A stretch of 64,000 nt of DNA, from positions 186,001 to 250,000 of the forward strand of contig NC_003070.9 in assembly GCF_000001735.4 (NCBI RefSeq). The letters are read 5' to 3'. The translations under genes were made by a program, and so were the position numbers. Positions 9,980 to 23,394 of the stretch are shown one piece after another. Origin of the DNA: Arabidopsis thaliana (lineage: Eukaryota; Streptophyta; Magnoliopsida; Brassicales; Brassicaceae). The stretch's first letter is position 1. Each line of letters begins with the position of its first letter. The notes under the pieces are model-generated. The model was not told where the DNA came from. It searched no databases and saw only the letters and a list, made by a program, of their open reading frames with translations.

Positions 9980-12383
9980 ATGTCGGTGTACGACGCTGCT
10001 TTCCTTAATACAGAGCTTTCGAAACCGACATCGATTTTTGGTCTCCGGCTATGGGTCGTGATCGGAATCTTACTTGGATCTCTAATTGTCATCGCACTCT
10101 TTCTTCTCTCCCTCTGCTTAACTTCTCGCCGGAAAAATCGAAAGCCGAGAGCCGATTTCGCCTCCGCCGCCATCGCTACACCGCCGATTTCAAAGGAGAT
10201 TAAAGAGATCGTTCCGGCGCAGAATCAGTCTGTTCCGGCGGAGATCCAGGTCGATATCGGGAAGATCGAGCATCGAGTGGTGTTTTCAGATCGAGTGTCG
10301 AGTGGTGAGAGTAGAGGAACAGCGAGTGCAAGTGAAACGGCGTCGTATTCCGGTAGCGGGAATTGTGGGCCGGAGGTGTCGCATCTTGGATGGGGCCGAT
10401 GGTATACTCTGAGAGAGCTTGAAGCGGCCACGAATGGGCTTTGTGAAGAGAATGTAATCGGAGAAGGTGGTTACGGGATTGTGTATCGTGGCATTTTAAC
10501 TGATGGAACCAAAGTCGCCGTCAAGAACTTGCTTAACAATAGGTACTTCCAAATCTTCAATTTTGATTCTAAAGATTGGTCCTTTTACTCTGTTTCTCAA
10601 TTTGAGTTTTAGGTATTCTTTGATTTTGTATTGGTTTCATTCTAAATATTCATCCTTTACTCAACTTCTAGATAAGGGATTTAGGTATTCTCAAATTTCC
10701 GATTTGATTCCTTTACTCGTTTCTAGATTGGGGTTTTAGGAATTACCAGTTGGGGGTTTTGCAATTTGCGTAATCAAAGAATTTTATTTGTTGTATTGCT
10801 TGGTATTGAAGTTTGTCTCTGTTTCTCTACCTCGTCATGTAATGTGCTTAGATCCATTAAGTAAATGCTTGTGGATATTTATGTAGATGGTTAAGAGTGA
10901 TCGTGATCAGAGTCCTTCTCTTATTTAACTGCATTGCCTGTGAGTTGTGGTCCTGAAGGTTGTTGTTATTATTGAATTCTATGTATGTATAGATTATGTC
11001 ATTGGTCTCATGTGGTTTTTATGGGTAACGTCTTTACTAATAATAGCACTATGCTTCTGGATTTTGATCTATGTGATCTGTAACATTTCTAGTTGGTGTG
11101 TCTTTGATTGCCAGGGGTCAAGCAGAGAAGGAATTCAAAGTAGAAGTGGAAGTCATTGGGCGAGTACGACACAAGAATCTTGTTAGGCTTTTAGGGTATT
11201 GCGTGGAAGGTGCATACAGGTATATATACCGCTGCTCGTATCTCTTTTCCGGTGTTACAAAAGCGATGTCGTGACCTAATGCTGGGTTCGTTACTATAGG
11301 ATGCTCGTGTATGACTTTGTCGACAATGGTAATTTGGAGCAATGGATTCACGGTGATGTTGGCGATGTCAGCCCGCTAACTTGGGATATACGTATGAATA
11401 TTATACTGGGGATGGCCAAAGGGTAAGTCTGGAATAGCTTTTGAGTTGTCCTCTATGTTTATAAGCTATTGTTGTGTGTAAACCTTTGTTATATCTGTAG
11501 ATTGGCGTATCTACACGAGGGTCTTGAGCCAAAAGTTGTTCATCGGGATATTAAATCAAGCAATATCTTACTTGATCGCCAATGGAATGCTAAGGTTTCG
11601 GATTTTGGACTTGCTAAGCTCTTGGGGTCTGAGAGCAGTTATGTGACTACTCGTGTGATGGGAACTTTCGGGTAAACTATTAAACTCATTAACTCTCTCC
11701 TGCAATCTGCAAGGCAGTCTTTAGGAATGTGAATATTAGGAAATAACTTTTACTTTGTGGGTTGATTTGTTTAGTTATGTAGCACCAGAATACGCTTGCA
11801 CCGGAATGTTAAACGAGAAGAGTGATATCTATAGCTTCGGAATACTAATCATGGAGATAATCACTGGAAGAAACCCGGTTGATTATAGTCGGCCTCAAGG
11901 AGAGGTATTTGATAAGCATATTCAATCCTCTCTATGTTTTTGTAAATGGTCTTACTATGTGTCGTGGCTGTAGACAAATCTAGTGGATTGGCTTAAATCA
12001 ATGGTGGGAAACCGAAGATCAGAAGAAGTTGTTGATCCGAAAATACCCGAACCACCATCCTCAAAGGCTCTTAAACGAGTGTTGCTTGTAGCTTTGCGTT
12101 GTGTGGATCCTGATGCGAACAAGAGACCTAAAATGGGTCATATCATACATATGCTTGAAGCCGAAGATCTACTCTATCGCGATGTATACAAAACAATTTG
12201 CCTTTACGTTTTTACATTTCTTTAAGAGTTTGAAACATGTCTAAAGCTGGGATAATATTTTTGCAGGAACGCCGAACAACAAGGGACCATGGAAGCCGCG
12301 AGAGACAAGAGACAGCTGTGGTTGCTGCCGGTAGTGAAAGTGGTGAGAGCGGTTCACGGCATCATCAGCAAAAGCAAAGATGA
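9980..12383 (+). CDS. Receptor-like protein kinase without ectodomain (AT1G01540)
   Basis: Seven exons: 9980-10542, 11115-11219, 11300-11422, 11501-11671, 11775-11904, 11974-12183, 12267-12383, encoding 472 residues. A single transmembrane segment lies at about 23-48 ([22 protein letters not shown]), preceded by a very short N-terminus and followed by a basic stop-transfer stretch. After a Ser-rich juxtamembrane region comes a complete kinase domain: GEGGYG loop from G161, Lys182, HRD at 278-280, DFG at 298-300, APEY from 324. All catalytic residues are present, so it should be an active Ser/Thr kinase (RD type) at the plasma membrane. The extracellular part is too short to bind a ligand by itself. 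The C-terminal tail is Arg/Glu/His/Gln-rich. Its substrate is not visible from sequence. Confidence 0.93.
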
Positions 12384-14525
12384 AAAAAGAGAGTCACTTG
12401 GGTTAAGTGATTTCCACACGACCATTATATTTCATTTTTTTTTCCGGTATATTATTGTCTCACTTACATAATATTTTCATTCTTTGGCTCTTCGAGTCTT
12501 GGCCTTACGAAATTAACATTCTTCTTCTTTGTAACCTTTTGTCAACGATCACATTCACATGTCACTTATTAGATATTGTAATATGTAATGTTTGGACCGA
12601 CGTCGAAGCATAAGCAGGTGATTGGTCGATGGATCAAACTTATCGCTTTGGACGAAATGGACCACAATGATTCTTTTTTAGCTCACGTGATCGTGTTTCC
12701 AAACAATTTTTTATCATAAATCATCTCGATTATGGATGGACCTAGTTGTTGGTTATCATCTTGAAAATTTCCAAGTTGCAAGAATTTAATAAACCAGTCG
12801 AGTATTAAAATTATAATCAAACATGGGTAACTTGCTTGTCTCGTTAACACAAGATAAGTGCACACTTGTCTCAACCGACGACCGGAATCTATATTCACGT
12901 GTAGGAGGAAAACTTAGACTCAAGGACAACAATTTTGCCTAAATAAAAACTGTAGAAAGTAAGATTATGAATACATATACACTTGTACAAGTCATTCCGT
13001 TTTATGATACATTGCTATATCTTAAAGAAAAATTAAACCATTTTGTGTACGAGGAGAAAGAGTAAAATATGTGTGTTTGTATTGCGTACACAAACGTCAA
13101 TATGTATACATACATGCATCTTTTTGATGTAGTTAACAAAATAAATTATACCAAGGAAAATTTCTATCACTAACAAAAACAAATTGTTTGTAAAGCATAT
13201 AAATTGTTGCACTAAATAAAATCATAAAACGCTAGTTAATATGTCAACATGCGGTTTAATCGACCATCAGAGATATTTTCATTCATTTAAGATAATATCA
13301 CATTTTTCCAATGGCCACTTAGCTAAATTACTCTTTGAAAAGTCATTATAGAAAATCATTAACAAATACGAAAAAAAAAAATACCACTAAAATGGTTAAT
13401 CATTAACAAATACGAAAGATCTGAAAATTAGGAGCCGTAGGATCCGCTGGCTATAATTGACTTTTTCATCAGATGTACAAGTAGGCCTGAGTTGAACAAA
13501 CACATCGTAACCGTACACGCATTGATCTGTCATCTAAGTTGTTCCGTCACAGCTCCGTAACTGAAACATAATCTCCACCTGTCACTATCGTCTACCAAAT
13601 CCACGACAAAACCTAAATACCACTTATTAGTTTTCTTTAGTGGTTTATTAATCTGCAGAAATACGGCAACTTTTGTGGTTAGTCATATAAGAACAACCGC
13701 GTTACAAACTTCTCTCGTCTTTCCTGGAAATTTCTGTCCACAAATATTAGTCTTTAATTTTCGGTATGAACACTGACCCTTCCTTGATCTATTGATCTTT
13801 GTCGCAGTATTTATTAAGATTTTATCTCTATCAGACGGCTCTTTTGATTAATATTTTTCCGACTCTTATTTCTTATCTTCTTTGCTCAGAAACTTCTCTC
13901 AGGCGAATTCAAGTTTCATAGTTTTGGTCTAGTTTTTGTCCACCGATCTATCTCTTTAGGTGAGTTTTGTTTATTTTTTTCGGCTTTATAGTTTGTCTAC
14001 GCTTCATGTTGTTGTTGTTATTATAATCTTGTGTTTGAATTGAGGTCTTTGATCTCGTTTCTTTCTGAATTTAGATATGTGTTATTCGGATTTCAGATCT
14101 TTTAAGATCTGGGTTTGGCTTTTTATACAGAAGAAAATGGTTTTGACTTAAAAAATTAGAGATAGCTCTTACCTCTTACGCTTGAGTCTTGGATCTGTTG
14201 ATTTTAAAGCTTTATAGATCTTACCACAGTTAGAGAATTGTTGTTGACTTTTGTATGATGAGTTCAAATTTGTGAATTGAAGAACAGATCTGATGTTGTT
14301 TGTGTTTTTCTTTATATGAGAGGTTTCATTACCTTTGTTTTTAAGATCTGTTGAGAAAAGATCCATACTTTAGAAAAAAATCCAAACATTTGATCTTTTG
14401 TATTGGATATCTAATATGGATCTAGAATATAATCAAAGTTATAATGTTTTTGTATTATGGTTTGTGACAATTGATGTGTTATCTTTCTTCTTCTTTCTTG
14501 TTTTTTTCAGTTGAAACTTATCAGA
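12384..14525. other. AT1G01540 3' UTR, BPS1 promoter and 5' UTR intron
   Basis: No coding gene seen. A 20-bp direct repeat (start AATCATTAACAA) occurs at 13354-13373 and 13398-13417. The BPS1 leader appears to contain an intron from the GTGAGT donor at 13960 to the TTTTTTTCAG acceptor ending at 14510. Confidence 0.5.
13960..14510 (+). other. Predicted 5' UTR intron of BPS1
   Basis: A CTTTAG|GTGAGTTTTG donor and a pyrimidine-rich ...TTTTTTTCAG acceptor flank 551 T-rich bases; the coding start lies 16 bases after the acceptor. Leader introns of this type often raise expression in plants. Confidence 0.6.
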
Positions 14526-15575
14526 ATGGCTCGTCCACAAGACCCTCCACGTGGTTTCTTCCCTTTTGGAAACCCCTTCAAAAATCTATCTTCGAAGAAC
14601 TCGGTACTCTCCTCAAAGCTTCTCCCACTCCTGAACAATTTTGAGACCAACTTAGCATCTTCTATTAGTAAGCTTGTCCCTAAGGAAAAGAGCGATATCC
14701 TGACTGTCTCATGGATGAAACAAGCTATGGAATCTCTTTGCGAGACACATAATGGTATCAAGACCCTTATAACCGATCTTGAGCTTCCTGTATCAGATTG
14801 GGAGGATAAATGGGTTGATGTCTATCTTGACATTAGTGTGAAGCTTCTTGATCTCTGCAATGCCTTTAGCTCTGAGCTTACCCGTCTCAACCAAGGTCAT
14901 CTCTTACTCCAGTTTGCTCTGCATAACTTGGAGGCCAACTCTCCTCAGAATCTGTCGAAAGCTCAGTCATCACTAGACAGTTGGAAGCAACACATTGTCT
15001 CCAAGAACCCGAGAATAGAAAATTGCCGTGCAATCTTGAGCAGCCTTGTTCAGACCTTGAATCTCCCCAAGGTGAAAAACTCGGCCAAAGGGAAAGTCTT
15101 GATGAGAGCTCTATATGGTGTAAAGGTTAAGACCTTATACATCTCTGGTGTTTTTGCTGCAGCGTTCTCAGGTTCATCGCAGAATCTGATGTACCTTACA
15201 GTCTCAAACGAGCTTCCATGGGCACAATCATTCATGGAAGTGCAGAACACCATGAACGCAGAAATCAAGAACATATTTTTGTCAGACGGGTTAACGGTTC
15301 TGAAAGAGCTAGAGGCAGTTGCTTCAGGTGTCAAGAAACTCTACCCTGCGATCCAACAAGGATCAATAGATCCCATATCGCTGCAGCCACTGAAGGACTC
15401 GGTCACAGAATTATCGAATGGGATAGATCTTGTTTCGAAAGAAGTGGATTGTTTCTTCAAGATTCTGTTATCGGGGAGAGACACATTACTAGAGAACCTA
15501 AGGTCGATGGGTGCATCAACCCTACAGGCAACATCGCCAAAAAAGGCTGCCGGAAAAAATTACAGAGGATTCTGA
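14526..15575 (+). CDS. BPS1: BYPASS1 (AT1G01550)
   Basis: One uninterrupted coding exon, 349 residues, beginning MARPQDPPRGFFPFGNPF; the ATG lies just behind the leader intron acceptor. Plant-specific BPS1/DUF793-type family. The protein is mostly helical with no recognisable catalytic motif. In Arabidopsis BPS1 stops roots from producing a mobile signal that arrests shoot growth; its biochemical role is unknown. The hydrophobic stretch near residues 205-225 (TLYISGVFAAAFSG) is moderate and may touch a membrane. An open frame on the same strand at 15218-15787 is an out-of-frame shadow. Confidence 0.95.
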   Translation: MARPQDPPRGFFPFGNPFKNLSSKNSVLSSKLLPLLNNFETNLASSISKLVPKEKSDILTVSWMKQAMESLCETHNGIKTLITDLELPVSDWEDKWVDVYLDISVKLLDLCNAFSSELTRLNQGHLLLQFALHNLEANSPQNLSKAQSSLDSWKQHIVSKNPRIENCRAILSSLVQTLNLPKVKNSAKGKVLMRALYGVKVKTLYISGVFAAAFSGSSQNLMYLTVSNELPWAQSFMEVQNTMNAEIKNIFLSDGLTVLKELEAVASGVKKLYPAIQQGSIDPISLQPLKDSVTELSNGIDLVSKEVDCFFKILLSGRDTLLENLRSMGASTLQATSPKKAAGKNYRGF

Positions 15576-16344
15576 TAAACTATAAATGTTTGTACAGATG
15601 GTTTTACTTCAAGTGTTCCATCTTCTTGGTATTGAATGTATTATTAGGTTTTTGTGCAATCGTAGTCGTTTGTATGAGATGCTTTGAAAGTAGTAGTTGT
15701 ATAAGTAAAGGTTTTACCAACTTATCTATATATATTATGAATATCTTTGAAGCTATCAAGATCCCAACATTTATCAACTGCTGCTAGATCCGTATTATCG
15801 ACAGTTAGATCGAAAATTCACAGAGAAAAGAGATCAAAGACTTCAAATCAAACAGAAGATTATCAACTGCTGATATGATTTTCAATATACAGTTACATTC
15901 GACTAAAAGATTTTAAAATATATTACCGGTTTGATTTTCTTGTTAGCTAGATTATTACATTTCAGTTACGGTTTATTCTCGGTTGTGCAAAAATGAAGTT
16001 GAATTAGTTCGGTTCGGTTCGGTTGATATTGGGATTGAGTTTGTTCCGGTTACATTGACTTGTAGACCAATATGAAGTCGTCGTACTCAGAGAAAAGACG
16101 AAGAAAAAAGCAATGTCGTGTGTTGATTTTCACTCACGGGTCGTCCGAGAAGACGAAGACTCTTCTTCTTCTGATTTGCCCTTCAAAAGATCCAAACTTT
16201 CACACGTTATTCTTTTCCCTCTTTTTATAAACCCCAACAACCAAACAAGTCTCCAACACGCCAAAATCTCCTCTGTTTCATCTCAAGTTAGTTCAATTCA
16301 GAATCTTTGAGTTTGAACTTTTTTTTGTTGGGAGAAAGAGAGAA
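15576..16344. other. BPS1 3' UTR and MPK11 promoter
   Basis: No gene seen. A short (GGTTC)n-like run lies at 16008-16024. A TATA box is annotated separately. Confidence 0.5.
16225..16230 (+). promoter_or_regulatory. Candidate TATA box of MPK11
   Basis: TATAAA about 120 bp before the MPK11 start codon. If used, transcription starts near 16255, so the upstream ATGs at 16071 and 16113 are not in the mRNA. Confidence 0.5.
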
Positions 16345-18189
<1,845 letters not shown>

Positions 18190-19082
18190 GATTCTTAGTG
18201 TGTGAGATTTTAAGAGAATCTTGAAAAGAAACTCGAAATAAGCTTTTTTCTTTCTCTGTTTGTTCATTGATTTTTTTATTTTATTTTTGTTGTTGTGTGT
18301 TCATTGAATTTCTGATATAGTAAAGTTTGTAATGTAAAAACAAAAAAAAAAGTCTATAAATATGAAACAAATACAAATTCTGAGTAAAGAAGTAACATGT
18401 CAAATAAATTTCGGCCCAACACTAGTCTTATCTGATTGGCCCAACACTAGACTGAACTGAAAAAAGTAATTTAATGCCTTAAACCTATTTTTGAGATTTA
18501 ATTTCAGCTCTTATTGACTTCTTTTTATCACGACTGAAAAAGAAAAAACATATCACGAATATGAAGTAGGTTATGGTATGGCTAAAAACAAGAGAGTAGG
18601 TTATGGGTATATCACCTAAATATTTCTATCTTTTCTTTTTAAAATAAACTCGTGAACTTTTTACCTAACTTATCGGTTTATTATGAAAAGTGATATTGAT
18701 ATTCACACAAAATCAAATAAATTATAATCAAACATACTGAAATTATATTACCAAAAATAAGCATTGATCATTCGAAAATGGTAGATTTGACCGGTGCTAA
18801 TAGATACAGTCAAATATTTTCATGCCGTTTCTTTGTTTGTAAATAAATAAATAAGTACATCCTCTTAATTAAAAATAAATTAATAGTTGACTAAAATATT
18901 CCTTTTTCCATAGGATAAATACTAATATAAAAATCTTTTCATCTGCTCCTTTGAAGAGCTTTTAATCTCTTCTCTGAAACCCTCCCCCAGTGACTCACCA
19001 CCACGACAAAAAAATAAAAAAACGGCGTAGTTTCGGTTACTTCGTCGTCGTCTTCCTCATTTCGCCGGAAGAATTATCCGCC
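18190..19082. other. MPK11 3' UTR and AT1G01570 promoter
   Basis: AT-rich. A 13-bp direct repeat GGCCCAACACTAG occurs at about 18413 and 18438; read on the minus strand it carries TGGGCC (site II type). No gene seen. Confidence 0.5.
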
Positions 19083-21435
19083 ATGGGAGACGATAAGAAA
19101 GATCAGAAGCAGCTTTCTTCATACTTGAAAGCTAAAAACTTTTCATGTGATTCACATTTTTCATTTTATTGGCTAATGTCGAGGCTAATCTTCTTAATTC
19201 TCGCCATTCTCTTCTCTCTTCAATTCGTTTTCTACCCTTTAAATTTCATCTCCTCTTCTTCTCAACCTCTGATCAAATTCTCTGTTTCACCCGTCGTATC
19301 CGGATCCGGGTCGGTTCATGAACCGGACCAAACCGAACTCAAGCACGTCGTTTTCGGAATCGCCGCCTCTGCGAAATTCTGGAAACACCGTAAAGACTAC
19401 GTGAAGCTCTGGTGGAAACCAAACGGTGAAATGAACGGCGTCGTTTGGTTAGACCAACACATTAACCAAAACGACAACGTTTCGAAAACATTACCTCCGA
19501 TCAGAATCTCCTCCGACACGTCTAGGTTTCAGTACAGATACCCAAAGGGTCTCCGATCGGCGATCAGAATCACGAGAATCGTCTCGGAGACGGTGAGGCT
19601 GTTGAACGGAACAGAGTTGGAGAAAAACGTGAGGTGGATTGTGATGGGAGACGACGACACTGTGTTTTTCCCGGAGAATCTTGTCAAGGTTTTGAGAAAG
19701 TACGATCACAATCAGTTTTATTACATCGGAAGCTCGTCGGAGAGTCATATACAGAATCTCAAGTTCTCTTACGGGATGGCTTATGGAGGAGGAGGGTTCG
19801 CGATTAGCTATCCGTTGGCTAAAGCATTAGAGAAAATGCAAGATCGTTGTATTCAGAGATATTCGGAATTGTACGGCTCCGATGATCGGATTCATGCTTG
19901 TATGTCGGAACTCGGTGTTCCTTTGACTAAGGAAGTTGGCTTCCATCAGGTTAGTCCTCTGTTTTTATTTTATTTTCCTTCAATTAAATTTAATTTCCAT
20001 TTGAAGATTTTTCCTACATTGTCCTTTTTTTGGGTGAAAACTTAAGTTTTATTTCAGTTTTCATAGAGTGTTTTTATTTTAATGTTTGAAGGGTCAAGAT
20101 CTTAGCTAGGTTTTGTTTAGGAAACAGAATAACTTAAAAATGCATTTATTATTATTTTAGGCAAAGTCTTTAATCAAACTTCCATATTTTTCATTAACTC
20201 ACTCATATCTTCTAGTAGATACCAAATGCAAAAGCCATTACAAATCATTTATTTTATTAGTGCATTCTGATTTTTTGTTTTTTTTTGTTTTATTAAGACT
20301 TATGTATATAACACATCATAATAAAACTGAAAACATTTATGTAATTTTAGTAAAATGTATATTTTGTATGGCGATAATCTCGGCACTCACATAGATCTTA
20401 GGTTCACATAAGTCATTGGGATTGTACACTCAAGTCAAATATGTCGTTAGTAGTTTTCGTACGTGTTACTCTTACATTCCTCCGTGCATTCACATTATTC
20501 AGTTTGTTATTCCTATGATAGATCTAGGAACACATCCTAACCGAAATCTAAACATAAATCAAACTATTAAGTATCCAATATACATCGATTTTTGAAATCT
20601 GTGTCCCCCACTATTTTCTCGATCTATACCTATCGCTTATTAGAAAATCATCCTCGACAATTATTGTTTTGATTTTGTGTTGTTGTATCAGATTGATTTA
20701 TACGGGAAACTTCTGGGCCTATTATCGGCCCATCCACTGGCTCCTCTAGTATCGATCCACCATTTAGACTTAGTGGATCCAGTATTCCCAAACATGGGCC
20801 GAGTCAACGCCATGAGACGTTTCATGGTCCCCGCAAAACTCGACTCACCGAGCCTCGCGCAGCAATCAATCTGCTACGACGCGGACCACCGATGGACCGT
20901 GTCTGTCTCGTGGGGATACACAGTCCAGATCATACGTGGCGTGTTGTCAGCTAGAGAGATGGTGATCCCCACGCGCACGTTCATCGATTGGTACAAACAG
21001 GCAGACGAAAGAAGCTATGCTTTTAACACGCGTCCTATCGCCAAAAGCGCGTGTCAGCGTCCGCGAGTGTATTACCTGTCCAACGCGCTTCCTGACTTGG
21101 CTTTGCGTAGAACTGCTAGTGAATACGTGAGATGGTACGACATGTGGGAGCCTGAATGTGACTGGGATATGTCGGATCCTTCGGAATTTGAACGGGTCAT
21201 TGTTTATAAGAAACCCGACCCGGATAGATGGAATAAACATAGGGTAAGTAAACAATGTTATCATTTTTAAGTTTTGTTTCTCTATAAGTTTTATTGATTC
21301 ATAATTTTGTGGTGATAATTTCAGGCTCCGAGAAGAGATTGTTGTAGAGTATTGCCCACGACGAAGAATGGGACTATGGTAATCGATGTAGGAGCTTGTA
21401 AAGATGATGAATTTGCTGAATTCCTTGTCAAATAG
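19083..21435 (+). CDS. DUF604 / fringe-related glycosyltransferase-like protein (AT1G01570)
   Basis: Three exons: 19083-19949, 20692-21243, 21325-21435, encoding 509 residues by my splicing. Type II membrane topology: a short basic N-terminus, a signal anchor at about 32-56, a Ser/Pro stem, then a lumenal domain. The DXD-like motif D190-D-D (MGDDDTVFF) is the usual nucleotide-sugar/metal site of GT31 (fringe, beta-1,3-galactosyltransferase) enzymes, and the GGGGFAISYPLA segment matches the same fold. Several conserved cysteines lie in the C-terminal half. Likely a Golgi glycosyltransferase; donor and acceptor are unknown. The frame is open upstream of 19083 but only from a GTG; the ATG at 19083 is the first ATG. 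Confidence 0.88.
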
Positions 21436-23394
21436 AATTATTTATCTTTTATAGCGTTTTCTTGTTACCAATCGTATTTTTGAAATTTCGAGCTTATGTT
21501 TTAACAGCAATTTCGAGCTTGTAAATTATTTCTTAAAACTTTTTTTAATCTTTATTGACCTCTAGGAGGACTATTATTAATGAGTTTATTATAGCCGAAA
21601 GATGTTTTGGGGTAGTGGGCTTAGCCCATTAATATATTGACGATTTAAAATGTAAATATATTCGATGCTAAAAGGACCGAATGTACATTATCGAATAAAA
21701 CAAAAAAAAAAATATAAACATGTAAAGTCAAAACTTAAGTGTGATGAATGTAATGATGATGAGGAAGAAAGAAGATGAATGGGAATGGGCCTGATTCATC
21801 TTTTCCTCGTTGGCTTTAAAATTGACATATTTTGTTGACACGCGTGAGATTTCGTAGACGGAGGCGACACTGACACACATAAGCCGACATCTGACACGTG
21901 TATTTTACACACGTACGTAATACGGTCACGAACCGGCGAACCTACCAAAACCGAACACGAACCAGATTCCTTACAACCATCCAATTTGGGAGGTCTCATA
22001 TCTTCTTCAACCCGTACGTCGTCGCTTTTTCTTTGTCTTAGAGCAAGCGTTTTAATTATTATTGCGTCATTAATAGGAATATATTTTGTATGACTCTTGT
22101 TGCTAATGTTAGGGAATTTTATTGGCTTGAATTTGATATTGAATAATGATTTTATTTTATTTATATAAAACAATATGTTGTTTGTTTAATGATATCTAAA
22201 TTTAATATGTTAGCGTTACTCAATATTTTATTTAATTTTATATGGTTTTTTACACGGATTTTAATTCATCTTTGATTGAAATTTTAACAAATGTCAATCA
22301 GTTTTCAAACTAATAATGCAAAAGCTTAAATGTGAAAGTAATTTTTTTTTTGGACAAATGCTTTAAATATTATAGGTAAATTCTATATGTTTGATTTTAA
22401 AGTTAATAAATTCTATATTCAAAAAAAAAATCCTTATAAATTATAAAGTACACCACCAATAACCTCTTTAAGTTAACTATTATAGTATTATGTTTAGAAT
22501 GTAGTTGGACATGTTTTATCCGATTAATACCAATTAGAATAGTTAATTATCAAGTACACGCTATGAGCCTATGAGCAAGAGAAGGCAGCATGGTCCTTGG
22601 CCTCTTTCTCAAGTCAAAATGTATTTTAATAATCATACATGCTGTAAACTTCAAATTCCTACTTTTTCAGAGTAAACAAAAAAAAATCAGAAATCGTAAA
22701 CATATCCCCATCCCTGAATACTTAACCGTTTGACATTGAGAGTACACGTACAGGAATATCTAGATTGATTAGGTATATATAATATTTTGTATTAATAATT
22801 TAAAAAAAAAAGTAATTATCATTACCAGAACTAGCTAGTTGACATCTCACTACTTATGAGTATTTTCTAAACGCAAAAGATTATGTTAGGTGAGTTACGT
22901 GAGTAGTGCGCAGTAATGCAATTTGGTTAACGCTGTTCAATACAAATTTGAAACTAGTTGAATCCAGCAAAAAAAAAAAAAAAATTGGCTTCCAAAATAT
23001 TGTTACCATAAATTCATAAACTTTCGTTAAACTTAAAGTGATTTATACACATAGTATATTCAAATATCGATAAATGTATTTTGCTAATCAAATCGTATAT
23101 TCTTTTATACCAGTTTTTTAACGTCATCTCGCCAAAACAACAACAAATAGATGTAAAATAATGAAAGAAAACAAAAAACAAGATCCATGGGGAAGAGTCA
23201 CATGCATGGAGCATGCAACTAGCTTACTTCATCCAATTCCCACTCAAAATTCTCTCTTTATATATACACTTTCTCTACCACTACTTCCCTCAAAACAAGC
23301 TAACTCGATCCTTCTCACTAAAGCGATCGTACCGATCTTAATATCTTTAGCGAGCGAGAGAGAGAGAGATAGAAATCCTGAGAGGAAAGAGAGG
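21436..23394. other. AT1G01570 3' UTR and FRO2 promoter region
   Basis: AT-rich with a less AT-rich island about 21840-22030 that includes a CACGTG at 21895-21900. A 16-base poly(A) run lies at 22969-22984 without visible target-site duplication. No supported gene; the open frame 21796-22173 on the minus strand has no coding character. Confidence 0.5.
23258..23268 (+). promoter_or_regulatory. Candidate TATA box of FRO2
   Basis: TTTATATATACAC sequence about 130 bp upstream of the FRO2 start codon, followed by a (GA)n run in the leader (23352-23368). Confidence 0.45.

Noticed and set aside
15218-15787. 189-codon frame overlapping BPS1
   Set aside because: Out-of-frame shadow of the BPS1 exon.
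16071-16310. Upstream ATGs (16071 and 16113) before MPK11 as uORFs
   Set aside because: They lie upstream of, or overlap, the TATA box at 16225, so they are probably not in the main mRNA.
21796-22173. Minus-strand 125-codon open frame upstream of FRO2
   Set aside because: AT-biased composition, no recognisable domain and no matching promoter or splice sites.
22969-22984. Poly(A) run as another retroposon scar
   Set aside because: No direct repeat was found on the two sides.
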